The notes beneath the pieces were generated by a model that was not told where the DNA came from, searched no databases, and saw nothing but the letters and a program-made list of their open reading frames with translations. Shown piece by piece: positions 1 to 8,370 of a DNA stretch of 64,000 nucleotides. This DNA comes from Chitinophagaceae bacterium (lineage in GTDB: Bacteria; Bacteroidota; Bacteroidia; Chitinophagales; Chitinophagaceae): positions 1 through 64,000 of the forward strand of contig PMSV01000009.1 in NCBI GenBank assembly GCA_003168265.1, read 5' to 3'. The position numbers and the translations under genes are program-made. Position 1 is the first letter of the stretch. Every line of letters begins with the position of its first letter.

Positions 1-112
1 TTAACATAATATTAATTATAAGAAAATTAACCTATCCAATCTTCACAATAACTGACAAGCATAAACGTTTGACTCTTTCCCGGGTAGAATACCGGGATTT
101 TAATCCAGGCCT

Positions 113-310
113 ATGAAGCTCAAGTGCTTTAAGATTATCCTCAAAATCAAAGGAGAAGACAAGGTCTTTTCCTTCAAGACCAAGAAAATTCCGGTCGTAA
201 ATGAAGAACTGGTAATATTCTATGAAGGCGCAAATCGCTTCGTAAGAGTGGAACAAGTCAACCAGAAACCCTTTCCCCAGATTTTTGCTTCTGAATTGAG
301 AGCTATCTAA
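113..310 (+). CDS. Small hypothetical protein (65 aa)
   Basis: A 65-residue basic protein with a plausible beta-rich composition (alternating FKIILKIKG and VFSFKTKKI segments) and no recognised domain. No signal peptide or membrane segment is visible. The stop codon lies inside the first unit of a 27-bp tandem repeat, and the last five residues (ELRAI) plus stop are re-encoded in frame by every following unit. A 74-codon frame runs antisense over most of it (32-256), but its composition looks less protein-like. Function unknown; it could be the tail of a decayed gene, so the call is tentative. Confidence 0.4.
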   Translation: MKLKCFKIILKIKGEDKVFSFKTKKIPVVNEELVIFYEGANRFVRVEQVNQKPFPQIFASELRAI

Positions 311-452
311 TGGATCGCTGAATTGAGGGCTATCTAATGTAAACCTGAATTAAGAGCTATCTAATGGATCTCTGAATTGAGGACTATCTAATGGAAACCT
401 GAATTGAGGAGTCTCTAATCGATAGCTGAATTGAAGGCTATCTAATGGATAG
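291..452. repeat. Tandem repeat, six 27-bp units
   Basis: Six contiguous units of exactly 27 bp start at 291, 318, 345, 372, 399 and 426. Each begins CTGAATTGAG or a one-base variant and continues with a CTATCTAATG-like core (CTCTCTAATC in unit 5). The last bases of each unit vary, and GGATC-type and AAAC-type ends alternate in units 1-4, suggesting a 54-bp higher-order period. In the frame of the upstream 65-aa ORF every unit reads ELRAI (or ELRTI, ELRSL, ELKAI) then TAA. There are no spacers, so it is not a CRISPR array. Confidence 0.95.
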
Positions 453-631
453 CTAAGCCTTGGTTTTACCCTCCAGTCAGCGAAGCCTGCCCAAAAGGCT
501 TCCAGGTCCGCAAATTCACGCAACTCACGGAATCTGATGGCAGTTTTTGTGTCATATGAAAAAAAATCTATTTTTGAGCCACTCCTAAGCTCAACCGTTC
601 GAAAGAACCAACCATTTAATCATGACAACCA
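311..631. other. Gene-free stretch between small ORF and 632 gene
   Basis: About 320 bp without a convincing gene. The left half is the 27-bp repeat tract. The middle (453-540) has no structure I can support beyond a weak inverted repeat AGCC/GGCT. The right part carries a good Bacteroidota-type promoter (546-576). A short open frame here overlaps the promoter and the next gene and looks like chance. Confidence 0.6.
546..576 (+). promoter_or_regulatory. Bacteroidota-type promoter (-33/-7)
   Basis: TTTG at 546-549, a 19-nt spacer, then TATTTTTG at 569-576. This matches the Bacteroidota sigma-ABfr consensus (TTTG or TTG, 17-23 nt, TAnnTTTG) exactly. Transcription would start near 583, about 50 nt before the ATG at 632. 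Confidence 0.65.
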
Positions 632-1039
632 ATGGCTTCAAATAAAAGGAAAGCCAAGGACTTTCAACTCGATTTCCTGGACTTCCTTAGTACTAAGCCT
701 AATGAGGATGTATTTATTTATCACCATATAATTAATTATTGGAGCAATGACGATTCAATTGTTTCACTTGGCTTCTTAAAGGATGCTATTACGGATCTGT
801 GTAACCGGGGTTTGGTCCTTTCTGTAAACAATGCGCATCAGTCGATAGGGAAACATGGCATCCCGGTGGAAGTACAAAAGAATATTGCGCTTTGCAGGTT
901 GACTATACAAGGGGTAGCTTATGTGAACCGGGAAAAGACCCGCATGAAATTGGTCAATTATGTTACTATTACATGCATTTTGGGTATTATCGTGTTAATC
1001 TGGCATTTTAGACATTTTATTACCTATTTTTTCCGTTAG
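632..1039 (+). CDS. Hypothetical protein with C-terminal membrane anchor
   Basis: A 135-residue protein. Residues 1-105 are soluble and mixed alpha/beta (LDFLDFLSTKPNEDV at the start), with a pattern that could be a winged-helix-like fold, but no family is recognised. Residues about 109-132 form one hydrophobic segment (VTITCILGIIVLIWHF) ending in YFFR, so it is probably tail-anchored in the inner membrane with its bulk in the cytoplasm. It has its own strong promoter upstream and is monocistronic. Function unknown. Confidence 0.7.
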   Translation: MASNKRKAKDFQLDFLDFLSTKPNEDVFIYHHIINYWSNDDSIVSLGFLKDAITDLCNRGLVLSVNNAHQSIGKHGIPVEVQKNIALCRLTIQGVAYVNREKTRMKLVNYVTITCILGIIVLIWHFRHFITYFFR

Positions 1040-1101
1040 AGAAAGCTAATGAGGTAATTAAAACAGTTTATCCTCATTTTTATATTAATAAAATCATCCT
1101 C

Positions 1102-2463
1102 TTGAAGCTGAGACTACCCGATTCCTTTTGGTTCAGGTCTGTTTTTTTTACTTTACTGAACCGGTTTTCGCTAATTGTTTTCGGAGTGGTCGGATACATG
1201 TTACTTGCCAAAAAGGTATTTCCGACCCCGGCCGAAATGGGGATCTGGTCGCTTTTTCTTTCCATTCTTTCAATCGTGGAGACCATCAAACAGGGACTGC
1301 TGAGAAACCCGATGATCAAATTCCTGAGCGAGCCGGATTATATCAATGACAGAAATAAGGTTCAGTCCTCTTCCCTTTTTACCAATACGGTTTTTTCAGC
1401 GTTGGTGATTATATTGATCCTTTCTTTTGGGAGGCCCTTTTGTTCCTGGCTGCATACTCCGGAATTGTATCCGCTTTGCGTTTGGGGTATCCTTCTGATC
1501 ATTTTCCTGATTCCTTTCAATCATTGTGAGGTCCTTCTCCAGGCCCATTTTAATTTCCATAGGATTTTTCTTGGTTACCTGCTCAGGCAGGGACTCTTCC
1601 TGTTTGGTATCCTTTTCTTTCTCCTTTTCGACAAATCTGCGCTGACCTTGCTGCTCCTGGTGCAATTGCAGATCTTTTCGGTCTCTGCGGGATCGATAAT
1701 GCTTCTCATCTGCGCGAGGCCTTATTTCCAAAAGGGTTTTGAGGTCGATGGAAGGGTGATGAAGAGGATGTTCCATTTTGGAAAATATATTTTTGGGACC
1801 AATGTTTTTTCTACCCTGAGCCGCTCGGCGGATCAGTTTATTACTGCCAACCTGCCCCACGCGGAAGCGATCAATTATGTTGCCTATTACAATGTCGTTG
1901 GCAGGATCAATAACATGATGGATGTGCCATCCCTGGCTGTGGCCGATGTGCTGTTCCCGAAAAATGTCGAAGCGATGGCGACCAATGAGACGGAGAAAGT
2001 GCGTTATTATTTTGAGAGAATGGTGGGCAATATACTTAGCATCATTCTTCCAACCTGTGTGTTCATTCTGATTTTTCCTCACTTGCTGATCAAATTTTTC
2101 GCAGGGGGTTCCTATTTTTCGGCTATCCCGATCCTCTATATAGTTATTCCCTTCAGTTTTATACGGGCCTTTTTCTACCAGTTTGGCGCTACCATGGATG
2201 CAATAGGCAAACCGAATGTGAATTTCTGGGTCAATCTCCTGTCGATGGTTCTCAATATCCTTTTCATTTATTTAGGACTCCATTATATCAATCTTTTGGG
2301 TGCGGCTTATGGGGTTGTTCTTTCAAATATCATTATCGGTTTTATCATGTACCTGATCCTGAAAAAGACGATCGGGTTGCGCCTGGGCGAAACTTTAGGA
2401 TATATTCTGTTGGCCTACCGCAATATCTTCCGGATAGGGAGAAAATTCCTGCGTTTAGCATGA
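1102..2463 (+). CDS. Oligosaccharide flippase family protein (Wzx/MATE-type)
   Basis: A 453-residue integral membrane protein with about twelve hydrophobic segments along its whole length, in the pattern of the MOP/polysaccharide biosynthesis (Wzx, RfbX) family that flips undecaprenyl- or lipid-linked glycans across the inner membrane. Its length is typical. The start is TTG at 1102. The middle loop has FHFGKYIFGTNVFSTLSRSADQ, a region common in this family as residues around the second half-repeat. The stop overlaps the next start as ATGA (2460-2463), so the two genes are probably translationally coupled. No glycosyltransferases lie alongside, so the substrate is unknown. Confidence 0.8.
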   Translation: MKLRLPDSFWFRSVFFTLLNRFSLIVFGVVGYMLLAKKVFPTPAEMGIWSLFLSILSIVETIKQGLLRNPMIKFLSEPDYINDRNKVQSSSLFTNTVFSALVIILILSFGRPFCSWLHTPELYPLCVWGILLIIFLIPFNHCEVLLQAHFNFHRIFLGYLLRQGLFLFGILFFLLFDKSALTLLLLVQLQIFSVSAGSIMLLICARPYFQKGFEVDGRVMKRMFHFGKYIFGTNVFSTLSRSADQFITANLPHAEAINYVAYYNVVGRINNMMDVPSLAVADVLFPKNVEAMATNETEKVRYYFERMVGNILSIILPTCVFILIFPHLLIKFFAGGSYFSAIPILYIVIPFSFIRAFFYQFGATMDAIGKPNVNFWVNLLSMVLNILFIYLGLHYINLLGAAYGVVLSNIIIGFIMYLILKKTIGLRLGETLGYILLAYRNIFRIGRKFLRLA

Positions 2464-2990
2464 ATCTCGAGAAAGCGATACTGACAGAACATTCCAAATC
2501 ACATTGTGATAAAATCGTCCGCTATGTCGGTAAGGACAAGAAGCGTTTTGCTGAACTGATGCGGCTTTTTTTCGATGGGGAATACCGGGTTAACCAACGT
2601 GCTTCCTGGCCATTGAGTAATATAGTCAGAAAAAACCCGGACATAGTCCGGCCATATATGTCCCGAATCATTAGTAATATGGATAAAAAGGGGATTCATA
2701 GTGCAGTTCTCCGAAATACGGTGCGTCTGCTACAGGACATCGAGATTCCTGGAAGATTGCGAGGCCGCCTGATGAACAAATGTTTTGAATTGATATCTTC
2801 AGAAGATATACCCGTTGCAGTCAAGGTCTTTTCCATGACCATTCTATATAACCTCTCCATCGAATACCCGGAGATCATTCCGGAATTAAGACTGCTGTTA
2901 GAAGACCGCTGGGAAAAGGAAACCGTCGCCTTCCGGTCAAGGGCTGGAAAGATAATGGCCAGACTCCCTAATAAACCAGCCTGGCCTTGA
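2460..2990 (+). CDS. Hypothetical protein with HEAT-like helical repeats
   Basis: A 176-residue soluble, alpha-helical protein. Recurring helix pairs (for example the segments around RVNQRASWPLSNIVRKNPD and VKVFSMTILYNLSIEYPE) resemble HEAT/armadillo repeats, which mediate protein contacts. It overlaps the upstream flippase by 4 nt (ATGA), so it is co-translated and might act with it, though that is inference. Its 3' end overlaps the 3' end of serA on the other strand by 23 bp. No enzymatic motif was seen. Confidence 0.7.
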   Translation: MNLEKAILTEHSKSHCDKIVRYVGKDKKRFAELMRLFFDGEYRVNQRASWPLSNIVRKNPDIVRPYMSRIISNMDKKGIHSAVLRNTVRLLQDIEIPGRLRGRLMNKCFELISSEDIPVAVKVFSMTILYNLSIEYPEIIPELRLLLEDRWEKETVAFRSRAGKIMARLPNKPAWP

Positions 2991-4206
2991 TCGTATGCTT
3001 CACTTTTTTCAACAGATCCAGTGCTTTTTCCGAGAGCTTTTTGTCTACATCCAGGACCACATAGCCGATTTCTTCATTTGTTTTAAGGGACTGGCCGAGG
3101 ATATTGATATTATGGTTGGACAGTTGAGTGTTGATCTCGGATAAGACCCCGGGCACATTCCTATGAATATGAAGTATCCGGTGGGTTCCTTCCTGTATTG
3201 GAAGATCCAGGGCCGGAACCGTATGGGAACCCAAGGTAATTCCCATTTCCAGGAACTGAAATAATTTATTGCTGACATCTTCCCCGATATGATACTGGGC
3301 TTCTTCTGTAGAACCGCCGATATGGGGTGTGAGGATGACATTGGAGAGGTTTTGAAGGGGATTCTGGAAGGCTTCCCCGTTTTTCTCCGGTTCCGAGGGG
3401 TAAACATCGATTGCGGCCCCGCCAATCCACCCATCCTGCAGGGATTTTGCCAGCGCTTCCAGGTCCACGACCTCTCCCCTGGCATAGTTGATCAGAATCG
3501 ACCCTTTTTTGAATTGGCGGAGAAGGTTTTTGTTGACCAGGTTCCTGGTTTGAATGGTTTCCGGAACATGGAGGGTGATAATATCACTTTGTCCGACCAG
3601 TTCTTTCAGGGTTTTTGTGGCCTGGGCGTTGCCCAGGGGCAATTTGGTGATGATATCATAAAATAAAACCTTCATTCCCAGGGACTCGGCGAGCACGCTG
3701 ACCTGGGTGCCGATATTTCCATAGCCGATGATTCCCAGTGTCTTGCCCCTGAGTTCATAGCTACCTCGTGATTCCTTCATCCAGATCCCCTTGTGAGCCG
3801 CATTGTTTTTATCGATGATCCGCCTGATCAGCATGATCGAAGCCCCGATCACGAGTTCAGCCACCGAACGGGTATTGGAATAAGGTGCATTGAACACGAC
3901 CACACCATGTTGGGTAGCCGATTTCAGATCCACCTGGTTCACCCCTATGCAAAAGCATCCGATCGCCTGAAGCTTTTTGGCAGCATCCAGCACCCTGGGA
4001 GTAATCATCGTTTTGGACCTTATCCCGAGCAAATGAACATCCTTTATTTCTCTGGCCAGGTCATCTTCGGAAAGGGCTCCGCCCAGTTTTCGCACAGAAG
4101 AATAACCGGTATCCTTAAAATGCATAACTGCGGCATCGCTTATATTCTCTAAAAATAGAATGTTAATCTTTTCTTTGGGATAACTTGTAGTATTCTTCTC
4201 GGCCAT
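2968..4206 (-). CDS. serA: D-3-phosphoglycerate dehydrogenase
   Basis: A 412-residue NAD-dependent 2-hydroxyacid dehydrogenase that oxidises 3-phosphoglycerate in the first step of serine synthesis. The N-terminal catalytic half begins near residue 12. The nucleotide-binding domain carries the glycine motif LGIIGYGNIGTQV, and the catalytic Arg, Glu and His are visible in NYARGEVVD, DVYPSEP and LTPHIGGSTEEAQ. The C-terminal 75 residues (RILHIHRNVPGVLSEIN) form an ACT domain, the usual serine-sensing site. Length and layout match the E. coli SerA type (short form with ACT domain). It is monocistronic, with no serC or serB next to it. Confidence 0.93.
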   Translation of the reverse strand: MAEKNTTSYPKEKINILFLENISDAAVMHFKDTGYSSVRKLGGALSEDDLAREIKDVHLLGIRSKTMITPRVLDAAKKLQAIGCFCIGVNQVDLKSATQHGVVVFNAPYSNTRSVAELVIGASIMLIRRIIDKNNAAHKGIWMKESRGSYELRGKTLGIIGYGNIGTQVSVLAESLGMKVLFYDIITKLPLGNAQATKTLKELVGQSDIITLHVPETIQTRNLVNKNLLRQFKKGSILINYARGEVVDLEALAKSLQDGWIGGAAIDVYPSEPEKNGEAFQNPLQNLSNVILTPHIGGSTEEAQYHIGEDVSNKLFQFLEMGITLGSHTVPALDLPIQEGTHRILHIHRNVPGVLSEINTQLSNHNINILGQSLKTNEEIGYVVLDVDKKLSEKALDLLKKVKHTIKARLVY

Positions 4207-4295
4207 AATTTAAACCGTCATTTTTCGTTTCTAAAGGATAAAACGGCAGTGTGGATGCAAAAGTGTAACAATATGATGAAAACAAAAAAATTGCC

Positions 4296-4325
4296 TTGAT
4301 AAAGTCAAACATAATTGTATTTTTG
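4296..4325 (+). promoter_or_regulatory. Bacteroidota-type promoter
   Basis: TTG at 4296-4298, a 19-nt spacer and TATTTTTG at 4318-4325 match the Bacteroidota -33/-7 consensus. Transcription would start near 4332, about 25 nt before the TTG start of the serine hydrolase at 4357. Confidence 0.5.
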
Positions 4326-4356
4326 TGAATACTCTAACCACTAAAAGTCATTCCTC

Positions 4357-5574
4357 TTGAAATCCATTTGCTGCTACCTAACGGCCTTAAGCTTTTTTGT
4401 TGCATGCGGCCAACCGACTCCCAAACCCCAGGCTTTACAGCCTGCCGATTCCCTGTCTTCAATCAGCCCTGCTCCTGCCGCGCTTAGTAATGCAGAAATG
4501 CGTCATTACAGTGCATCTGCGGCCCATTTTTTCGACTCCCTGCTCGCCCATAATTTCAATGGTGAAGTCCTGGTTTCAAAAAATGGTCAGGTCCTTTATG
4601 AAAAATATGTCGGCCTCCGCAATCTCAGAGACAAAAATGCTCCGATTGACGAACATTCATCCATTCACCTGGCTTCCGTTTCGAAGACCTTTACGGCTAT
4701 GGCCGTCCTTAAACTTTGGGAGAGCGGAAAACTCAGTATAAATGACGATATCCAAAAATACCTGCCAGGCTTTCCATTAAGGGGTATTACAGTAAAAATG
4801 CTCCTGAGCCAGAGAAGCGGTCTGAACAATTATGTGCATTATTTAAAAACCCCAAGGGGTTGGGATCATAGAGAATTTCTCACCAATAAGCAATTGCTTC
4901 AGTATATAATCTCTCACCAGTCCGAAGCCGGTGGAACGAATCCCGGAAAACATTTCGAGTACTGCAATACCAATTACGCCCTCCTGGCTCTTATCGTTGA
5001 AAATGCTTCCGGTGAAGCATTTCCTGAGTTCATGCAGACTACTTTCTTTCAGCCCCTGGGCATGAAAGATACCTATATATTTGAGCCCGGCCGCACAGGC
5101 AATTCTTTGGCTTCTTATAAAAGGAACAGGGTTCCCTATCCGATAGAGTGGCTCGATGCTGTTTATGGAGATAAGAATGTTTATAGCACGGTCAGAGACA
5201 TGCTTAAATGGGACGATGCGCTTCGCTATGGTAATTTATTTAAACCGGCCACGCTCGATAGCGCCTATGCGCCCTATAGTTTTGAAAAACCCGGAAAGAG
5301 GAATTATGGATTGGGATGGAGGATGCTGCTCGAACCCAATGGGAAAAAATTGATCTATCACAATGGTTGGTGGCATGGCAACCGCACGGCATTTGTCCGG
5401 ATGCTCGATGAAGGCGCTACCATCATCGCATTAAGCAATAATGACTGTTCCCGCGTTTACGCTTCAAAGAAACTCTGCAATTTATTTGGAGATTATCGTC
5501 AGGGCAATGAAAGCTTTGATGAGATTGAGAATGAGAATGCCGGAATGCGCGGGGAACCCACTCCCAAAAAATAA
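4357..5574 (+). CDS. Serine hydrolase lipoprotein (class C beta-lactamase fold)
   Basis: A 405-residue protein of the beta-lactamase/esterase EstB/D-aminopeptidase superfamily. A lipobox (FFVACGQ, Cys17) indicates an SpII lipoprotein. The catalytic SxxK is S107-V-S-K110, the second motif is YCN (in FEYCNTNYALL), and the third is the HNG motif (in YHNGWWHGN), so all three catalytic elements are present. A Pro/Ala-rich linker follows the lipidated Cys. Family members cleave peptides, esters or beta-lactams, and sequence alone does not tell which. The start is TTG, chosen because it gives the signal peptide and sits about 25 nt downstream of the promoter. Confidence 0.85.
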   Translation: MKSICCYLTALSFFVACGQPTPKPQALQPADSLSSISPAPAALSNAEMRHYSASAAHFFDSLLAHNFNGEVLVSKNGQVLYEKYVGLRNLRDKNAPIDEHSSIHLASVSKTFTAMAVLKLWESGKLSINDDIQKYLPGFPLRGITVKMLLSQRSGLNNYVHYLKTPRGWDHREFLTNKQLLQYIISHQSEAGGTNPGKHFEYCNTNYALLALIVENASGEAFPEFMQTTFFQPLGMKDTYIFEPGRTGNSLASYKRNRVPYPIEWLDAVYGDKNVYSTVRDMLKWDDALRYGNLFKPATLDSAYAPYSFEKPGKRNYGLGWRMLLEPNGKKLIYHNGWWHGNRTAFVRMLDEGATIIALSNNDCSRVYASKKLCNLFGDYRQGNESFDEIENENAGMRGEPTPKK

Positions 5575-5615
5575 GCAACTTATTATTTATCGGCCGGGAA
5601 TTATTAATTTTCGGT

Positions 5616-7127
5616 ATGAAAATCCTTTCAGCCAGTCAAATTCAGGCATGGGATCAGTTTACCATCGCGGGTGAACCCATCAGTTCCCTTGATCTGATGG
5701 AAAGAGCTTCCATGGCCTGTGTGGAATGGCTCGGCGCTCAAAACTTCAGAAGGCACAGTTTCTCGGTATTTTGCGGCAAGGGCAATAACGGAGGCGATGG
5801 ACTCGCAATTGCGAGGATGCTTTCCGAAAACGATTTTAGGGTCACCGTTCATATTCTGGAATTCGGTCATTTGGGGACTCTTGACTTTCAGGCAAACCTG
5901 GCCAAATTGCATCAAACCGGGGCCGAGATCCGATTCCTTCAGGGTGAAGAAAATTTTGTACCGATTCCTGATGAGGATCTGGTCATCGATGCGCTCTTTG
6001 GTTCGGGTTTAAACAGACCCCTGGCAGGAGTGACTGCCCAATTGGTTGACCATATCAATGCCTCAGGAAATAAGGTGGTTTCCATCGATATTCCAAGCGG
6101 CCTTTTTGTAGATAGAAGTTCCAAAGGCAATCCCGTGGTGAATGCTTCCCATACCCTCTCTTTTCAATGCTTTAAACCTGCTTTCCTGGTTGCTGAAAAT
6201 GCGGGCGCTATCGGTGAGGTACATATACTTGATATCGGCTTGCATCCGGGATTTTTAACAGAATTGGAAAAGATTCAGATCCCGATTCTTGTTGATCGGG
6301 GAATGATAAAAGAAAAACTGAAACCTCGTTCCGCTTTTTCGAATAAAGGGAATTTCGGTCATGCCCTATTGGTTTGTGGCGGCCTGGGCAAAATGGGGGC
6401 TGCGATCCTTGCTGCCAAAGCCTGTCTGAGAAGCGGCGCCGGCCTGGTAAGCTGTCATATTCCTGCCTGTGGCTATTCGATCATGCAAACTGCGTTTCCC
6501 GAAGCAATGGTTTTTACAGACAAGGATGAGAAGAAGATAACCGGTTTGTCGACGGATCCGGAGAAATACAGTGTGCTTGGAATTGGCCCCGGGATAGGAA
6601 CCGATCCGGCAACATTGAAATGTCTTCGTACTGTCCTGGGAAAATGCAGCAAGCCTGTTTTGTTGGATGCTGATGCGCTAAACCTGATATCGACTGATGA
6701 AACCATTTGGGAATTAATTCCTCCGCATTCGGTATTGACTCCCCATCCGAAAGAATTTCAGCGACTTTTTGGAGATTCCGAAAATGATTTTCAGATGATC
6801 GAAAAGGCAAAAGAACAGGCAATCAAAAGAAAATGCGTCATTGTTTTAAAAGGCCATCATACCCTGATCGCAACACCGGAAGCCCTTGCGTTTTTCAACA
6901 ATACCGGAAACGCCGGCCTAGCCAAGGGTGGGAGCGGCGACGTATTGAGCGGGATGATTGTCGCATTTCTCAGCCAGGGATATTCTTCCACAGATGCAGC
7001 CGTTCTGGCCGTTTATTTTCACGGTCTTGCTGCCGATCATCTTGCTTCCTTTACGGCAAAAGAAAGCCTGATCGCAACTGACATAATTAATGCGATAGGA
7101 CAAGCCATTTTTTCAGTTCAATGTTAA
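5616..7127 (+). CDS. nnr: Bifunctional NAD(P)HX epimerase / ADP-dependent NAD(P)HX dehydratase
   Basis: A 503-residue metabolite-repair enzyme that restores NADH and NADPH from their hydrated forms. The N-terminal YjeF_N domain (about 1-215) has the FCGKGNNGGDGLAIAR nucleotide-binding loop and the VIDALFGSGL motif of the epimerase. The C-terminal ribokinase-like dehydratase domain (about 230-500) has GIGPGIG, VLTPHPKEF and the GNAGLAKGGSGDVL loop that binds the nucleotide. The fused order and length match E. coli YjeF/Nnr. It follows the serine hydrolase by about 40 nt, so it may be co-transcribed, but the two functions are unrelated. Confidence 0.93.
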   Translation: MKILSASQIQAWDQFTIAGEPISSLDLMERASMACVEWLGAQNFRRHSFSVFCGKGNNGGDGLAIARMLSENDFRVTVHILEFGHLGTLDFQANLAKLHQTGAEIRFLQGEENFVPIPDEDLVIDALFGSGLNRPLAGVTAQLVDHINASGNKVVSIDIPSGLFVDRSSKGNPVVNASHTLSFQCFKPAFLVAENAGAIGEVHILDIGLHPGFLTELEKIQIPILVDRGMIKEKLKPRSAFSNKGNFGHALLVCGGLGKMGAAILAAKACLRSGAGLVSCHIPACGYSIMQTAFPEAMVFTDKDEKKITGLSTDPEKYSVLGIGPGIGTDPATLKCLRTVLGKCSKPVLLDADALNLISTDETIWELIPPHSVLTPHPKEFQRLFGDSENDFQMIEKAKEQAIKRKCVIVLKGHHTLIATPEALAFFNNTGNAGLAKGGSGDVLSGMIVAFLSQGYSSTDAAVLAVYFHGLAADHLASFTAKESLIATDIINAIGQAIFSVQC

Positions 7128-7242
7128 AGAACCTTTAAAAAGCACCCCCTATATCTGCCATTTCTTCTTCTAATGTTAGTGAAAAGTTATTGATCGGATC
7201 CCGACGCAACTTCGGTTCGATTTTTTCGTCTATCTTATAAAA

Positions 7243-7249
7243 AAGGAGA
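7243..7249 (+). promoter_or_regulatory. Strong Shine-Dalgarno sequence
   Basis: AAGGAGA at 7243-7249 lies 4 nt before the ATG at 7254. Such a consensus ribosome-binding site is rare among the genes in this window, most of which have A/T-rich leaders, and fixes the start of the small secreted protein. Confidence 0.6.
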
Positions 7250-7253
7250 TGTT

Positions 7254-7634
7254 ATGAAAAAGTTGTTTATTGTAATGATTGCATTAGCATTGGCAGGTAC
7301 CGTCTCAGCTCAGCGTTTTCATACGGGTGGTTTTGCTTACAGACCCACGGTGGTTGTGGGTGGAGGATTTTATCCTTATTACGGAATAGGTTTTGGATTC
7401 AATCCTTTTTACCCTTACTATCCGTACTATCCATATGGTTCGCCCTATTATGGCAATATGTCCAAATTGCAGGCTCAGATCCAGCAAATTAAGGTTGACT
7501 ATAACGACAAGATCTGGTCTGCAAAGCAGGATACCAACCTTACCCGTAAGGAAAGAAGGCAGAAAGTACGTGCGCTGAAGGTGGAAAGAGACAATGCTAT
7601 CAATGACCTGAAGAGAAACTATTACAAGCAGTAA
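7254..7634 (+). CDS. Small secreted Tyr/Pro/Gly-rich protein
   Basis: A 126-residue protein with a clean Sec signal peptide (MKKLFIVMIALALAGTVSAQ, cleaved after residue 19 or so). A central Gly-, Tyr- and Pro-rich segment (PYYGIGFGFNPFYPYYPYYPYG) is followed by a basic, helical C-terminus (about 75-126) likely to form a coiled coil. Bacteroidota genomes carry many such small proteins of unknown function, probably in the periplasm or envelope. A consensus Shine-Dalgarno site suggests strong expression. It ends at a bidirectional terminator shared with infC. Confidence 0.8.
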   Translation: MKKLFIVMIALALAGTVSAQRFHTGGFAYRPTVVVGGGFYPYYGIGFGFNPFYPYYPYYPYGSPYYGNMSKLQAQIQQIKVDYNDKIWSAKQDTNLTRKERRQKVRALKVERDNAINDLKRNYYKQ

Positions 7635-7686
7635 AAGCTTATCAATTTCTATGATAAATCACAGGTCGTTTTCTTTATACTAAGGG

Positions 7687-7716
7687 AAAAACGCCGCTTG
7701 AGAAAGCGGCGTTTTT
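7687..7716. terminator. Bidirectional intrinsic terminator
   Basis: A 13-bp perfect stem, AAAAACGCCGCTT (7687-7699) and AAGCGGCGTTTTT (7704-7716), with a 4-nt GAGA loop. The GC core is flanked by A5 on one side and T5 on the other, so it can end transcription from the 7254 gene and, on the other strand, from infC. Confidence 0.9.
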
Positions 7717-7736
7717 CAATTTCGGCCCTGATTATT

Positions 7737-8309
7737 TTATTTTTTTTTCTGAGGTTTGGGAGCCCAGATTGCCAGCATTCTTTTTCCTTCCATCTTAGGC
7801 ATTCCCTCCAGAACACCTGTTTCGTTGAGCCTTTCGGCGAATTTAAGCAGGAGCAATTCTCCCCTTTCCTTAAACTGGATCGCTCTCCCCTTAAATTGGA
7901 CATAGGCTTTCACCTTATTCCCTTCTTTCAGGAATTTTTCCGCATGTTTCGCCTTGAAATCGAAATCATGATCGTCTGTGTTGGGAGTAAACCGGATCTC
8001 TTTCACCTCACTGGCCTTGCTCTTTGCCTTCATCTCCTTATCCTTCTTCTTCTTCTCGTATAGGAATTTATTATAGTCAATTATCTTACAAACTGGTGGT
8101 TCTGCATTGGGTGAAATCTCAACCAGGTCCAACCCCTGTTCCTGGGCCATCTTGACGGCTTCCTGTATGGTATAAACTCCCACAGTTACATTGTCTCCCA
8201 CCAGCCTCACCTGCGGTACGCGGATCATGTGATTGGTACGATGTTCTTGTTGTTGTTCTTTACGAAATCTCGGGTTAAAATTGCCTCTCGGTCTTTGGTT
8301 AAATGTCAT
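7737..8309 (-). CDS. infC: Translation initiation factor IF-3
   Basis: A 190-residue factor that binds the 30S subunit and checks start-codon pairing. The N-domain (about 28-97) begins IRVPQVRLVGDN and includes DLVEISPNAEPPVCKI, the classical IF-3 signature. The linker is Lys-rich, and the C-domain carries KEIRFTPNTDDHDF. The N-terminus has a Bacteroidota-type extension rich in Arg, Asn and Gln (about 27 residues). It lies 61 nt downstream of thrS on the same strand. Unusually, rpmI and rplT do not follow; the operon ends at the hairpin at 7687-7716. Confidence 0.95.
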   Translation of the reverse strand: MTFNQRPRGNFNPRFRKEQQQEHRTNHMIRVPQVRLVGDNVTVGVYTIQEAVKMAQEQGLDLVEISPNAEPPVCKIIDYNKFLYEKKKKDKEMKAKSKASEVKEIRFTPNTDDHDFDFKAKHAEKFLKEGNKVKAYVQFKGRAIQFKERGELLLLKFAERLNETGVLEGMPKMEGKRMLAIWAPKPQKKK

Positions 8310-8370
8310 TGATTGTTTTTAAGTGGCGCCCCTTCCCTAAGGGAGCATGCTTTTTTTTGTCGAATCATTC

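Noticed and set aside
291-452. Possible CRISPR array
   Set aside because: The units adjoin with no unique spacers, and no cas genes lie nearby. It is a tandem repeat.
1396-2082. 228-codon open frame antisense to the flippase gene
   Set aside because: It is His/Arg/Gln/Lys-rich with no domain, and lies wholly within a clear membrane protein on the other strand. It is a shadow of the codon pattern.
8310-8370. Attenuator or leader structure between thrS and infC
   Set aside because: Only a 5-bp stem (CCCTT/AAGGG) is visible, and the T-run is on the wrong strand for these genes.
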